Positions 6,064 through 6,065 of a stretch of 6,065 nucleotides of DNA are shown here, piece after piece (positions within the stretch are counted from its first letter, which is position 1; every line of letters begins with the position of its first letter). Made by a program: the position numbers and the translations under genes. Under the pieces are notes generated by a model that made no database searches, was not told the origin of the DNA, and worked only from the letters and a program-made list of their open reading frames with translations. Origin of the DNA: SOIA01 sp050116035. Lineage in GTDB: Bacteria; Acidobacteriota; Aminicenantia; Aminicenantales; Aminicenantaceae. Where the stretch lies: the NCBI GenBank assembly GCA_050116035.1, contig JASFPJ010000218.1, positions 1 through 6,065 on the forward strand, written 5' to 3'.

Positions 6064-6065
6064 GT

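Overview
The window looks like chromosomal DNA from a Gram-negative-type bacterium with both Tat and Sec export. The evidence is one protein with a twin-arginine leader, one with a Sec-type leader, and a small integral-membrane methyltransferase. The combination of a Tat-exported Gfo/Idh/MocA oxidoreductase and a DUF1080 (PF06439) protein with HEAT repeats is typical of glycan-degrading lineages such as Planctomycetota/PVC, Bacteroidota, Aminicenantes-like Acidobacteriota relatives and other uncultured phyla. I cannot name the phylum from this sequence.

Layout, all genes on the + strand. (1) Positions 1-120 hold the last 39 codons of a NUDIX hydrolase, probably the CoA pyrophosphatase type. 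(2) Positions 121-382 are an AT-rich gap with no gene; it starts with a sequence resembling the palindrome at the far end of the window. (3) Positions 383-880 encode a 165-residue membrane methyltransferase of the isoprenylcysteine/phospholipid methyltransferase superfamily. (4) Positions 881-1078 are a gap with a good sigma70-like promoter and an operator-like dyad. (5) Positions 1079-2350 encode a Tat-exported Gfo/Idh/MocA oxidoreductase. (6) Thirty bases later, positions 2381-5785 encode a 1134-residue secreted protein: signal peptide, long HEAT-repeat array, then two different DUF1080 domains. (7) Positions 5786-6065 carry a perfect GC-rich palindrome and otherwise unexplained sequence with one doubtful 41-codon ORF.

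The main interest is the two-gene unit at 1079-5785. Gfo/Idh/MocA enzymes can oxidise sugars and glycosides at C3. PF06439 is associated with cleavage of 3-keto-glycosides. A Tat-exported, cofactor-loaded oxidase beside a secreted protein with two cleavage-type domains on a HEAT scaffold suggests an extracytoplasmic oxidise-then-cleave route for glycosides. The domain assignments are read from the sequence; the pathway is inference. The NUDIX and methyltransferase genes look like unrelated neighbours.
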